Assembly (NCBI GenBank): GCA_020353135.1
Contig: CP070688.1
Location: 1,410,187-1,416,427, forward strand
Direction: 5' to 3'
Source: Chloroflexota bacterium
GTDB taxonomy: Bacteria > Chloroflexota > Anaerolineae > Promineifilales > Promineifilaceae
DNA length: 6,241 nt
Below, in pieces: positions 1 through 6,160 of this stretch. The notes under the pieces were generated by a model. The model was given only the letters and a program-made list of their open reading frames with translations. It was not told where the DNA came from and ran no database searches. How positions within the stretch are numbered: the stretch's first letter is position 1; each line of letters opens with the position of its first letter. The translations under genes and the position numbers were made by a program.

Positions 1-107
1 TCGGCCACCGCTACGACTCTTACATCTGCCATTTCACTGTAGGCTTCCAGGCAGAACGAACCGAATCCACCGGCGCCGGCGAGGCCTAGTTTTAGAGGTC
101 GTGGCAT
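1..107 (-). CDS. Gfo/Idh/MocA family oxidoreductase, N-terminal fragment
   Basis: Only the first 35 codons are in the window; the gene runs off the left edge. The peptide starts MPRPLKLGLAGAGGFGSFC and continues to a strand ending VRVVAVA. The glycine-rich turn GxGxxG (GAGGFG, residues 11-16) after a first beta strand, a helix, then a second hydrophobic strand is the start of a Rossmann NAD(P)-binding fold, and the spacing and wording match Gfo/Idh/MocA sugar dehydrogenases. The ATG is preceded by a GGGAAGGG purine run, with 7 bases between its last GGG and the ATG, and lies 18 bp after the stop of the second GH130 gene, so it is probably co-transcribed. In this setting a sugar or sugar-derivative dehydrogenase is likely. 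The substrate cannot be told, and another Rossmann family cannot be fully excluded on 35 residues. Confidence 0.82.
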   Translation of the reverse strand, partial: MPRPLKLGLAGAGGFGSFCLEAYSEMADVRVVAVA

Positions 108-125
108 TACGGATCCCTTCCCTGA

Positions 126-1007
126 TTATCCTGTGAGGGCAAAGCCCAGCAATTCAACTAGGTCACAGGTGGCCAGGCCGATTACCCGGTCGCCTCCGCC
201 GTAATAGACGTAGACCTTGCCGTTTACGACCGGATTCGCGGCCGAGAAGACCACATTGGGCACATCGCCCTTCAACTCCCAGGTTTCTTCCGGCTCCATG
301 ATGAAGGAGGCCGGCCGGGCGACAATCTGTCCAGGATCATCCAAATCCAACAGGCAAACGCTCAGGCGATAGACAATGTCGGCGTCATAGCCGTGGCAAA
401 GGACCAACCAGCCATGTTCGGTTTCGATTGGAACACCGCCGGCGCCGACTCGATTATTGTCCCAATTGTCCGGGCGTGGCTTCAATATCGACGCGAAATC
501 TCCCCAATTCTGAAGATCGTCGCTATAGGCGATCCATATCGACGGCGGCCGTCGATGAAGGGCTACATACCGGCCCTCAATCTTTCGGGGGAAGAGCACG
601 TGATCCTTGTTGTCTTCACCCTTGACGAGAGGTCCTAACCGCTTCCAAGAGATCAGGTTACGGCTCTCGGCGAACATTGGAGTGATTCCCTTGGGCGAGT
701 AAGCCGTGTAGGCCATGATAAACCGGTCTTCGCCAGCCAGGTAAGTGACACGGGGATCTTCCACGCCACGTGTTTCCCATTCGTCTCGACCGGTTAACAA
801 AGGCTTCTGCATACGATTGAAATGATAACCGTCTTCGCTTACGGCATAGCCTATAGAGCTTCTGTAGTCAACGCCTTGAGCCCGATAGTACATGTGGAAT
901 ATGCCATTATGGTGGATGACGCCTGGATTAAACACGTTTAGGGCTTCCCAGGCATTCAACGAGTTTGGCTTGAGGATAGGATTTCCTGGATAGCGCTGTA
1001 ACTTCAC
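126..1007 (-). CDS. GH130 family beta-mannoside phosphorylase-like enzyme (second of tandem pair)
   Basis: A 293-residue cytoplasmic protein with no signal peptide and the five-bladed beta-propeller motifs of glycoside hydrolase family 130. Visible landmarks are GNPIL (8-12), FNPGV (26-30), GVEDPR (81-86, where D84 is the expected proton-donating Asp), [10 protein letters not shown] (133-142), HRR (151-153), RVGAGG (186-191), GWLVLCHG (199-206), [13 protein letters not shown] (213-225), PNVVFS (250-255) and YYGGGD (268-273). Known members mostly phosphorolyse beta-1,4- or beta-1,2-mannosides to mannose 1-phosphate; a minority are hydrolases. The basic residues here (R86, K134, H136, R152, R153, R186, H205) are compatible with phosphate binding, which favours a phosphorylase, but I could not align them. 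The start is GTG, chosen because AGGAG lies 8 bases upstream; the nearby ATG is out of frame and stops after three codons. The protein is short for the family, near the size of the beta-1,2-mannobiose phosphorylase type. Linkage specificity is unknown. Confidence 0.92.
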   Translation of the reverse strand: MKLQRYPGNPILKPNSLNAWEALNVFNPGVIHHNGIFHMYYRAQGVDYRSSIGYAVSEDGYHFNRMQKPLLTGRDEWETRGVEDPRVTYLAGEDRFIMAYTAYSPKGITPMFAESRNLISWKRLGPLVKGEDNKDHVLFPRKIEGRYVALHRRPPSIWIAYSDDLQNWGDFASILKPRPDNWDNNRVGAGGVPIETEHGWLVLCHGYDADIVYRLSVCLLDLDDPGQIVARPASFIMEPEETWELKGDVPNVVFSAANPVVNGKVYVYYGGGDRVIGLATCDLVELLGFALTG

Positions 1008-1015
1008 GGATTCAT

Positions 1016-1020
1016 CTCCT
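1016..1020 (-). promoter_or_regulatory. Ribosome binding site fixing the GTG start of the second GH130 gene
   Basis: AGGAG on the minus strand sits 8 bases before the GTG at 1007. It also touches an ATG at 1013-1015 with no spacer, and that ATG opens only a three-codon frame whose TGA overlaps the GTG. The spacing supports GTG as the true start. Confidence 0.7.
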
Positions 1021-1033
1021 CTGACTTATTCTC

Positions 1034-1963
1034 TTAACTGTTGCTTTGCAAGCATAGAGTTATGATGTCGTCAACAGGGGCCGTGGCTAGGCACATGACG
1101 TGATCGGCCGCCCCGTAATAGACCTTGACGTCATCACCGTGCAGAAGAGCGCCGCAGCTGAATACCACGTTGGCCACGTTGCCCATGTAATCTTCGCCTT
1201 TGACTGGAGAGAGGATGGCGACAGGAGCACGCCCGATGATTCGCCAGGGCTCATCCAGGTCGAGTAGGACGGCGCCCAGGCGGTAGAGAGCCCCGGATGC
1301 AGTCCGGCGTACACCGTGATAAATCTCTAACCAGCCCTCTTGCGTCCTAATAGGCGGGGCGCCCGGTCCGATTTTGAATTCGTCCCACTTACGGGGCTGC
1401 GGACCCATTAAGAAATGAGGATCACCCCAGTAAACAAGGTCTGGCGAAAAGCTAACCCAGATGTTTCCCTGTTGTGATGTTCGGGTCATGGGCCGTTCGA
1501 GCCGGGCATAGCGCCCGTTAAACATTTCTGGGAACAGGACTACATTCTTATTATCGGGAACGGTGATGATGGCCACCCGCTCAAACTCCTTGAAGTCCGT
1601 CGTTCGCGCCAGGACCGTGGCGCAGTCATACTGAGAGAATCCAGCATAGGTGATATAGTAATAATCGTCGATTTGGGTGATCCGCGGGTCCTCCAAGCTG
1701 AAGTGTTCTACCATGTGATAGGGTTCTTCGGCTGATGGTAAAAGGGCCGGCTCCGGTTCGGGGGTGAAGTGGATGCCGTCGTCGCTTCGGGCCAGCCAAA
1801 GAGATGATGAACCGGTCAGGTCCTCCACCCGGTTAAGAAGGATAGTCTGTCCGCGATAGGTTGTGACGGCAGCGTTAAAAACTGAGTTCACCGGTCGCGG
1901 GAAATCGGCCGCCGTCAGGATGGGATTGCCTTCATAACGTCTTAGCAGGTGCGTCTCGACCAT
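1034..1963 (-). CDS. GH130 family beta-mannoside phosphorylase-like enzyme (first of tandem pair)
   Basis: A 309-residue cytoplasmic protein carrying GH130 motifs: GNPIL (12-16), SVFN (27-30), SLEDPRIT (89-96, with D92 the expected catalytic Asp), DNKNVVLFPE (137-146), RLERPM (154-159), KIGPGAPPI (197-205), GWLEIYHG (210-217), YRLGAVLLDLDEP (227-239), ANVVFS (264-269) and YYGAADHVMCLAT (282-294). The KIGxGAPPI and GWLxIYHG boxes are the ones I associate with the phosphorylase subfamilies, with Lys and His candidates for phosphate contact, so conversion of a beta-mannoside plus phosphate to mannose 1-phosphate is the best guess. A hydrolytic GH130 cannot be excluded. It differs clearly from its downstream paralogue (no HRR, KIGPG instead of RVGAG, Tyr-Ser-type loops replaced), so the two probably differ in linkage or chain-length preference. 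The ATG lies one base after the stop of the DUF624 gene and has a strong GGAGG, which suggests coupled translation. Confidence 0.93.
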   Translation of the reverse strand: MVETHLLRRYEGNPILTAADFPRPVNSVFNAAVTTYRGQTILLNRVEDLTGSSSLWLARSDDGIHFTPEPEPALLPSAEEPYHMVEHFSLEDPRITQIDDYYYITYAGFSQYDCATVLARTTDFKEFERVAIITVPDNKNVVLFPEMFNGRYARLERPMTRTSQQGNIWVSFSPDLVYWGDPHFLMGPQPRKWDEFKIGPGAPPIRTQEGWLEIYHGVRRTASGALYRLGAVLLDLDEPWRIIGRAPVAILSPVKGEDYMGNVANVVFSCGALLHGDDVKVYYGAADHVMCLATAPVDDIITLCLQSNS

Positions 1964-1964
1964 G

Positions 1965-2642
1965 CTATTCCTCCATTTCTTCTTTGTAGTGTGTATTGTC
2001 TTCGTTTTCGCGCGGCCGCAAGCCGTAGGTCTCTATCCGTTCTGCGATGGCCCGGTTCCCTATGCAGGCCAGCAGACACGGAATGCCAAGAAACAGGGGG
2101 GCGATCAAGCGTACGCTTAGCACAACAATAACGCCGGCAACGACGGTAATGACCAATGTGAATCCTGGCGCTGCCAGGATGGTGAAAAGCGCATTGCGGT
2201 AGGCAATCCGTATCGATTTATCCTCTTGTTCCATCAGGTAAGGAACTGTATAGGATTGGATGACTATCCAGAATACGGCCAAGATGATAAACAGGATGCG
2301 TAAGATCTGGGCCCAGTTCGCCGATTGCTCCTGATAAAAAAAGATGTTGACGGTGATGATGACAGCCACGGCCAGATTGACCAGCATCCACTGCCAACTC
2401 TTTAGAAAGCTTTGTCGTGTCCCGGAGATAAAGCCTTTTACCCCCACGCTCTTGCCGTAGGCTAACTGGTTGGTAACGTAATAAAGGCCAAAAGTGGCCG
2501 GAGGACCCAGGATGATGGTCAGCCAACAGAGCCACCAAAGGAGATTGATGATCAGCATGTTTATCCAATCATCCCACCAATCGATCAAGGCTAAGGCGAT
2601 GACCTGTAACGGGGTGGGGAGTGACTCAACATATCTACCCAT
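1965..2642 (-). CDS. DUF624 / YesL-like integral membrane protein
   Basis: A 225-residue protein, mostly hydrophobic, with about five membrane segments near residues 28-45, 84-103, 113-135, 151-177 and 178-195, and a charged hydrophilic C-terminal tail (about 199-225). The motif GPPATFGLYYVTNQLA (46-61) at the end of the first membrane segment, followed by a soluble stretch with FISGTRQSFLKSW (71-83), matches the DUF624 (YesL) pattern. The family's biochemical role is not established; its genes often sit beside sugar ABC transporters and polysaccharide-degradation genes, as here, so a role in transport or envelope handling of glycans is an inference. An in-frame TGA six codons upstream rules out a longer start. 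The ATG at 2642 has no recognisable Shine-Dalgarno sequence (the bases before it read TTAACCTC), unlike the GH130 genes, which may mean translation from a nearly leaderless transcript. Confidence 0.85.
   Translation of the reverse strand: MGRYVESLPTPLQVIALALIDWWDDWINMLIINLLWWLCWLTIILGPPATFGLYYVTNQLAYGKSVGVKGFISGTRQSFLKSWQWMLVNLAVAVIITVNIFFYQEQSANWAQILRILFIILAVFWIVIQSYTVPYLMEQEDKSIRIAYRNALFTILAAPGFTLVITVVAGVIVVLSVRLIAPLFLGIPCLLACIGNRAIAERIETYGLRPRENEDNTHYKEEMEE
1970..1974 (-). promoter_or_regulatory. Strong ribosome binding site for the first GH130 gene, inside the upstream coding end
   Basis: GGAGG lies 6 bases before the ATG at 1963 and is part of the last codons (Met-Glu-Glu-stop) of the DUF624 gene. 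The overlap of coding end and ribosome binding site points to translational coupling of the two genes. Confidence 0.75.
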
Positions 2643-2656
2643 GAGGTTAATGATTC

Positions 2657-2685
2657 ATTCTAGGCACGTTAAACGATCTGCTCAA
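2657..2685 (-). promoter_or_regulatory. Candidate sigma70-type internal promoter ahead of the DUF624 gene
   Basis: On the minus strand TTGAGC (2680-2685, four of six matches to the -35 consensus) and TAGAAT (2657-2662, five of six matches to the -10 consensus) are separated by exactly 17 bases. Transcription would begin near 2650, only about 8 bases before the ATG at 2642. It would let the DUF624, GH130 and oxidoreductase genes be expressed apart from the transporter. Such matches arise by chance, so this is a candidate only. Confidence 0.45.
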
Positions 2686-2696
2686 GCCGTGGCTTG
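2683..2696 (-). repeat. Short palindrome CAAGCC-AC-GGCTTG overlapping the candidate -35 box
   Basis: Six-base arms with a two-base centre (minus strand CAAGCCACGGCTTG). It overlaps the last part of the candidate promoter's -35 element by three bases, a typical place for a repressor operator. In RNA it could form only a small five-pair hairpin with a CACG loop, and no U-run follows, so it is not a convincing terminator. Confidence 0.35.
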
Positions 2697-2700
2697 CTGG

Positions 2701-2735
2701 ATCAGCGGCCCTCCTGCCACGTAGCGGCCGCTGAT
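2701..2735 (-). repeat. Perfect 10-bp inverted repeat spanning the lipoprotein stop codon
   Basis: The arms ATCAGCGGCC (2726-2735 read on the minus strand) and GGCCGCTGAT (2701-2710) are exact reverse complements with a 15-base loop. The second arm contains the TGA stop of the lipoprotein gene. The RNA would form a GC-rich stem at the 3' end of that gene. No U-run follows, so a stabilising or processing stem, or a weak attenuator, is more likely than an intrinsic terminator. Confidence 0.55.
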
Positions 2736-5227
2736 TCCATGTCGTAACAAAGGTGCAAAGTGTCGCCGGCCGCATTTTCTAAAGATTTACACGCCTCGGC
2801 CGGGACAATCATGAAGGCATCGACCACGGCTTCCTTGTCGGGTTTCTCCCCTGCATAGGCCAGCAATAAGGCGTGCTCGCCCTTGCTGAGTGAGACTGGT
2901 TCGACAAAAACTGGGTCCAGCCACAGGTAGTCCCTATCTGGCGAGGTGGATTGAGGCACGACCGCCGTTTCTTGCCCATCTAATGTGACCGAGAAAGCAA
3001 TGTCGCCGGGCGATTGTTCGGGGATTTCGCCCTGCCGTACCTCTGGCGATAATGACTCGACGAAAGTCAAAGGGGCCAAATTCGCGGCCGTATCCGGGTC
3101 CAGACCGGTCCAGTCAATGAAGCCGCCGGTAAAACCTTTGCCAGCTTCAAAATGGATCTGTTTACCGTCCTCAGGGTCCAGGAAGTTCAGGCTGGACAGT
3201 GGCAGCGCCGCTTCGTAAATATAGCCGTCTTCTGCTTCTCGCCAGGCCAATTCGGCGCCAGGCAGGAAGGATCCTGCCGTCCAAGTCCAGACTTGCGGGC
3301 CATCTGGCGTCTCGGCCAGAGTCAATTTGACGTCGACCCGCTTGCGCGATCCCTTGGTATCCAGATAGAGCCACAATGTATCACCCCGCCAGGCGGAAGG
3401 TCCGGTATCATCCTGCGCATGATTTGGGTCAAACACCCGGGCCGAGACGTACAGGTTCTCATCATCCCACATCCAGCGCAGGATGAAGCTGGCCTGTTCT
3501 GGACCGGGCCAAGACGCGCCACCCCGGAGTATCTGCTCCCTGCTATCCACCGCCAATGGCTGGGCAGTTTGCCATTCGTCCAACTGGCCGTCGATGATCA
3601 CCGGCTCTGTGGCCTTGATGACCTCGGCCAGGCGCTCCGGTTTGGGCGCGCCCCGTCGCAGATGGGAAGCGTAAATGAGATAATTGCCATCGGCCGGAAT
3701 GTTAACGGTCACAGAGACGGTGTCGCCGGCTCGCAGGCCATAGTAATGTTCGTTTGAAAAGCTTGCTTCTCCGGTCCAGCCCCGCTGGCCATAGCGGGCA
3801 TCCCCTGTCATCTTGGTCCCGTTTTCGACTTCTTCGACGATCAGGGGCGGCGATTCAACGGCCCGGTAGTCCAAGTATTGGCTGGCGACAGGATCTTGAT
3901 CGAGCAGCATCAACAAGTAAAGCCCTTCGATCGTGGATTCCGCCCCGGAATTGCGGTTGACCCGAAACTCGTTTGGCCCGTCGATGCCGTCAAAGGTGCG
4001 ACCGGTTTCGGGATCATACATCTGTACTCCGGCCATGTTGTTGCCAAACAGCCAGGAAGCCGTCAGGCCGGCGTAGCGGGCGTATTGTTCGTCGCCGGTG
4101 GCCTGGTAGAGCGACCAGAAACCAGAGGTGACCACCTCTGTGCCGTAGGCGATCTGCCCCCGGCGTTGTGGCAGAGGCAGCATTTCATTTACCAAGTCGG
4201 TAACCAGAAACCGGACGAACAAAGTATCTGCGGTCCGCTGGGCTGCCTCAATCCAGTCCTGGCGATCGAGCAGCCGGCCGGCCCAGGCTAATGCATGAAC
4301 CTGATGGCTGCCCCAGGCATGCCATAAGGCCGTCGAGCTGGTCATCGAAGGTTGGGCGGCGTAAGGATATTCTCCTGGTCCGCCTAACTGGTATCTGGCG
4401 ACGCCATTGGCCAGGTTGGTTAGCAGTTGTTTGGTTTGGTTATTCGGTTCTACCTGGTAATAGGTCGCCAGACCTAGCATCGCCAATGAGGACACATCGG
4501 AGCCACCCCCGATGAGCCAGGCTGGGATGGGCTGCCCATGAAGAGAATCGTAGGCGCCCACCGGTCCAATTGTCTGTGCCAGCGCATTCTCGCCTTGCAG
4601 GTAGGCCTCTTCTAACTCGGCCGTATAGAGCGGATCGACATCGCGGAAGACGCCGTAGCCAGTGGCCAGAGCCCACTGGGCCCGAGCGGCCCACCAGCCC
4701 CACGATCGATAGCTGGTGCGACCCATCGTATTGATCGTCCCTTCTCTGTCGTAGACGAAGTTGTAGTACTCGCCATTGTCGGCCTGCAAGGCCATTACGA
4801 AGTTGAGGGCGTAGCGTGCCAAATCTAGGGCCAACTCATCGCCGGTGCGTTGGAAATAGCTCAGGTAGACCAGTGCTGCCCGAGCGACATCGTCGACGGC
4901 CGATATCCCTTCTCCAGCGGCGTCAACCCAGCCATATTCCGGTTCCTCTGAATAGATGTGGACCAGGGCAACTGGCTTACCTTGCCAGTCGACTATCTCC
5001 GTTAACCACTGCAGGTGACTCAGGTTGATCAATCCATCACGCATGGGCTGGGCTGCGGTAGACGGCCTGGGCATTTCTGAAGTAGGGGTAGGCGAAGGTT
5101 CGGCTGCGCGCGATGTACTGGCAACCGGCGGAGATGCCGCCTTGTCCGGTATGGTCCTTTCACCTTCCCGGCAGCCGGTCTGGGCCCAGACAAGCATCAA
5201 ACCAACAAACAGGAGCAATCGCCGCAT
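2702..5227 (-). CDS. Exported lipoprotein with alpha/alpha-barrel glycosidase-like domain and CBM9-like module
   Basis: An 841-residue protein. Start: a longer frame reaches back to 5287 inside the permease gene, but the ATG at 5227 is chosen because it opens directly with a lipoprotein signal (MRRLLLFVGLMLVWAQTG, then Cys19) and lies 7 bp after the permease stop. The lipobox is atypical (Gln at -3). A Pro/Thr/Ser-rich linker (about 24-62) follows, as expected for a surface-tethered protein. Residues about 65-445 are rich in aromatic helices in repeating hairpins (GISAVDDVARAALVYLSY 107-124; RSWGWWAARAQWALATGY 174-191; WHAWGSHQVHALAWAG 302-317; NSGAESTIEGLYLLM 426-440), suggesting an (alpha/alpha)6 toroid as in many glycosidases and lyases; D112, D113, E430 and E434 are acidic candidates. 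I cannot name its family. Residues about 535-725 look like CBM9 (VIIDGQLDEW 543-552; WDDENLYVSARVFD 587-600; WRGDTLWLYLDT 613-624), flanked by two halves of a CBM35/CBM6-like sandwich (about 461-523 and 741-810). Likely role: binding and perhaps cutting the glycan imported by the adjacent transporter. A purely binding role is possible. Confidence 0.85.
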   Translation of the reverse strand: MRRLLLFVGLMLVWAQTGCREGERTIPDKAASPPVASTSRAAEPSPTPTSEMPRPSTAAQPMRDGLINLSHLQWLTEIVDWQGKPVALVHIYSEEPEYGWVDAAGEGISAVDDVARAALVYLSYFQRTGDELALDLARYALNFVMALQADNGEYYNFVYDREGTINTMGRTSYRSWGWWAARAQWALATGYGVFRDVDPLYTAELEEAYLQGENALAQTIGPVGAYDSLHGQPIPAWLIGGGSDVSSLAMLGLATYYQVEPNNQTKQLLTNLANGVARYQLGGPGEYPYAAQPSMTSSTALWHAWGSHQVHALAWAGRLLDRQDWIEAAQRTADTLFVRFLVTDLVNEMLPLPQRRGQIAYGTEVVTSGFWSLYQATGDEQYARYAGLTASWLFGNNMAGVQMYDPETGRTFDGIDGPNEFRVNRNSGAESTIEGLYLLMLLDQDPVASQYLDYRAVESPPLIVEEVENGTKMTGDARYGQRGWTGEASFSNEHYYGLRAGDTVSVTVNIPADGNYLIYASHLRRGAPKPERLAEVIKATEPVIIDGQLDEWQTAQPLAVDSREQILRGGASWPGPEQASFILRWMWDDENLYVSARVFDPNHAQDDTGPSAWRGDTLWLYLDTKGSRKRVDVKLTLAETPDGPQVWTWTAGSFLPGAELAWREAEDGYIYEAALPLSSLNFLDPEDGKQIHFEAGKGFTGGFIDWTGLDPDTAANLAPLTFVESLSPEVRQGEIPEQSPGDIAFSVTLDGQETAVVPQSTSPDRDYLWLDPVFVEPVSLSKGEHALLLAYAGEKPDKEAVVDAFMIVPAEACKSLENAAGDTLHLCYDMESAAATWQEGR

Positions 5228-5234
5228 CTTTCCA

Positions 5235-6152
5235 TCATCCCTTAACCCCGCCGACTTGTAATCCCTCAATGAAATAACGCTGGGCAAGGAAGAACAGTAA
5301 CAACAAAGGTGCAGCCATGACGCCTGACATAGCCATCATGTAATGCCATTTGGGCGCTTCCTTGGACAATGATTCCTGGAAGAATTTGAGAGCGACAATC
5401 ATGGGAAACTTGACGGTGGTATTGAGATAGATGAGAGGCCCCATGAAGTTGTTCCAGTTTCCCTGAAAGATCAATACGGCCAAGGCCAGCATCGCCGGTC
5501 TGATGAGCGGCAACATAATCATGTAGTAGATTTGGAAAGCATTGGCGCCATCAATGACGGCCGCTTCCTCCATGTCTTTGGGAATGGTAAGTAAGAATTG
5601 GCGCAGCATAAAAACTGCCCACGCTCCGCCACCCAACCAGATCCGGCTCACCAACGGATCGTAGGTGTCAATCAGATTTAGATTACGCCAGATGAGAAAA
5701 GTGGGAATGAGGGTGATGATTGAGGGCAACATCATGGTTGCCAGCATGATGATAAAGAGCACGTTTCGTCCAGGGAAGCGAAAGCGGGCAAAGCCATAGG
5801 CGACAAGAGAAACGGCCGCCAGTTCGGCCGTCATAGCCAAGAGCGTAATGAAAAGAGTATTGCTTAATATTCGCCAGAAGGTAAGGCCCGGCGCAATTCT
5901 ACCCAATTCGACAAAGGCCTGGATGTAGTTCTGCCAGGCGACCGGATCGGGGATCCACTCAATTGGCCAGACAAAGAGCTGCGATTCGGTCTTCAACGAG
6001 GTAGTGATCATGAATAAGAAGGGAATGAAAACGAACAGGGAGAAGAAGATCAGGAGCCCATAAACCAGGACGCGCCAGGTTCTTCTCCCGATTCGATATC
6101 TTCTATCAGAGGCGGCCACTGTCTGTTTCTGACTTGCCTGTATTGAGGTCAT
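5235..6152 (-). CDS. Carbohydrate ABC transporter permease, MalG type
   Basis: A 305-residue inner-membrane permease of the CUT1 sugar ABC transporter type, about the usual length. It has a basic N-terminal tail (1-26), a first membrane helix at about 27-49, and further helices near 97-120, 129-154, 172-190, 220-240 and 278-294. The EAA loop that docks on the ATPase is clear: [20 protein letters not shown] ending in PLIRP (195-219), with the typical E-A-A, D-G-A and L-P. The C-terminus [15 protein letters not shown] is the usual MalG ending. It follows the MalF-type partner by 8 bp and precedes the lipoprotein gene by 7 bp. No solute-binding protein or ATPase gene is in the window; a binding protein would be expected further upstream, while the ATPase may be a shared MsmX-like one. 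The ribosome binding site is weak (GAGAAAG about 14 bases before the ATG), consistent with coupling to the upstream gene. Confidence 0.96.
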   Translation of the reverse strand: MTSIQASQKQTVAASDRRYRIGRRTWRVLVYGLLIFFSLFVFIPFLFMITTSLKTESQLFVWPIEWIPDPVAWQNYIQAFVELGRIAPGLTFWRILSNTLFITLLAMTAELAAVSLVAYGFARFRFPGRNVLFIIMLATMMLPSIITLIPTFLIWRNLNLIDTYDPLVSRIWLGGGAWAVFMLRQFLLTIPKDMEEAAVIDGANAFQIYYMIMLPLIRPAMLALAVLIFQGNWNNFMGPLIYLNTTVKFPMIVALKFFQESLSKEAPKWHYMMAMSGVMAAPLLLLFFLAQRYFIEGLQVGGVKG

Positions 6153-6160
6153 TTACTGTT

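Noticed and set aside
393..638. Plus-strand frames of 81 and 65 codons opposite the second GH130 gene
   Set aside because: They overlap each other and a confidently assigned enzyme gene, and their peptides have no recognisable features.
1004..1015. Three-codon ATG frame overlapping the GTG start of the second GH130 gene
   Set aside because: The purine-rich AGGAG touches this ATG with no spacer, so ribosomes would not use it; it looks accidental.
2218..2568. Minus-strand frame of 116 codons within the DUF624 gene
   Set aside because: It is a shifted frame of the membrane protein gene; the peptide is His-rich without family features, while the 225-residue frame shows membrane helices and the DUF624 motif.
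2701..2735. Intrinsic terminator at the end of the lipoprotein gene
   Set aside because: The stem is strong but has a 15-base loop and no U-run after it, so it was listed as an inverted repeat only.
3152..3757. Plus-strand open frame of 201 codons opposite the lipoprotein gene
   Set aside because: It lies antisense to a clear coding region, has no recognisable domain, and its length is explained by the codon bias of the gene on the other strand.
3878..4291. Plus-strand open frame of 137 codons
   Set aside because: Antisense to the barrel domain of the lipoprotein; no motif, no ribosome binding site of note and no neighbours on that strand.
5228..5287. Longer N-terminus for the lipoprotein starting at 5287
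   Set aside because: It would put 20 polar residues ahead of a textbook lipoprotein signal and overlap the permease by more than 50 bp; the ATG at 5227 is far more sensible.
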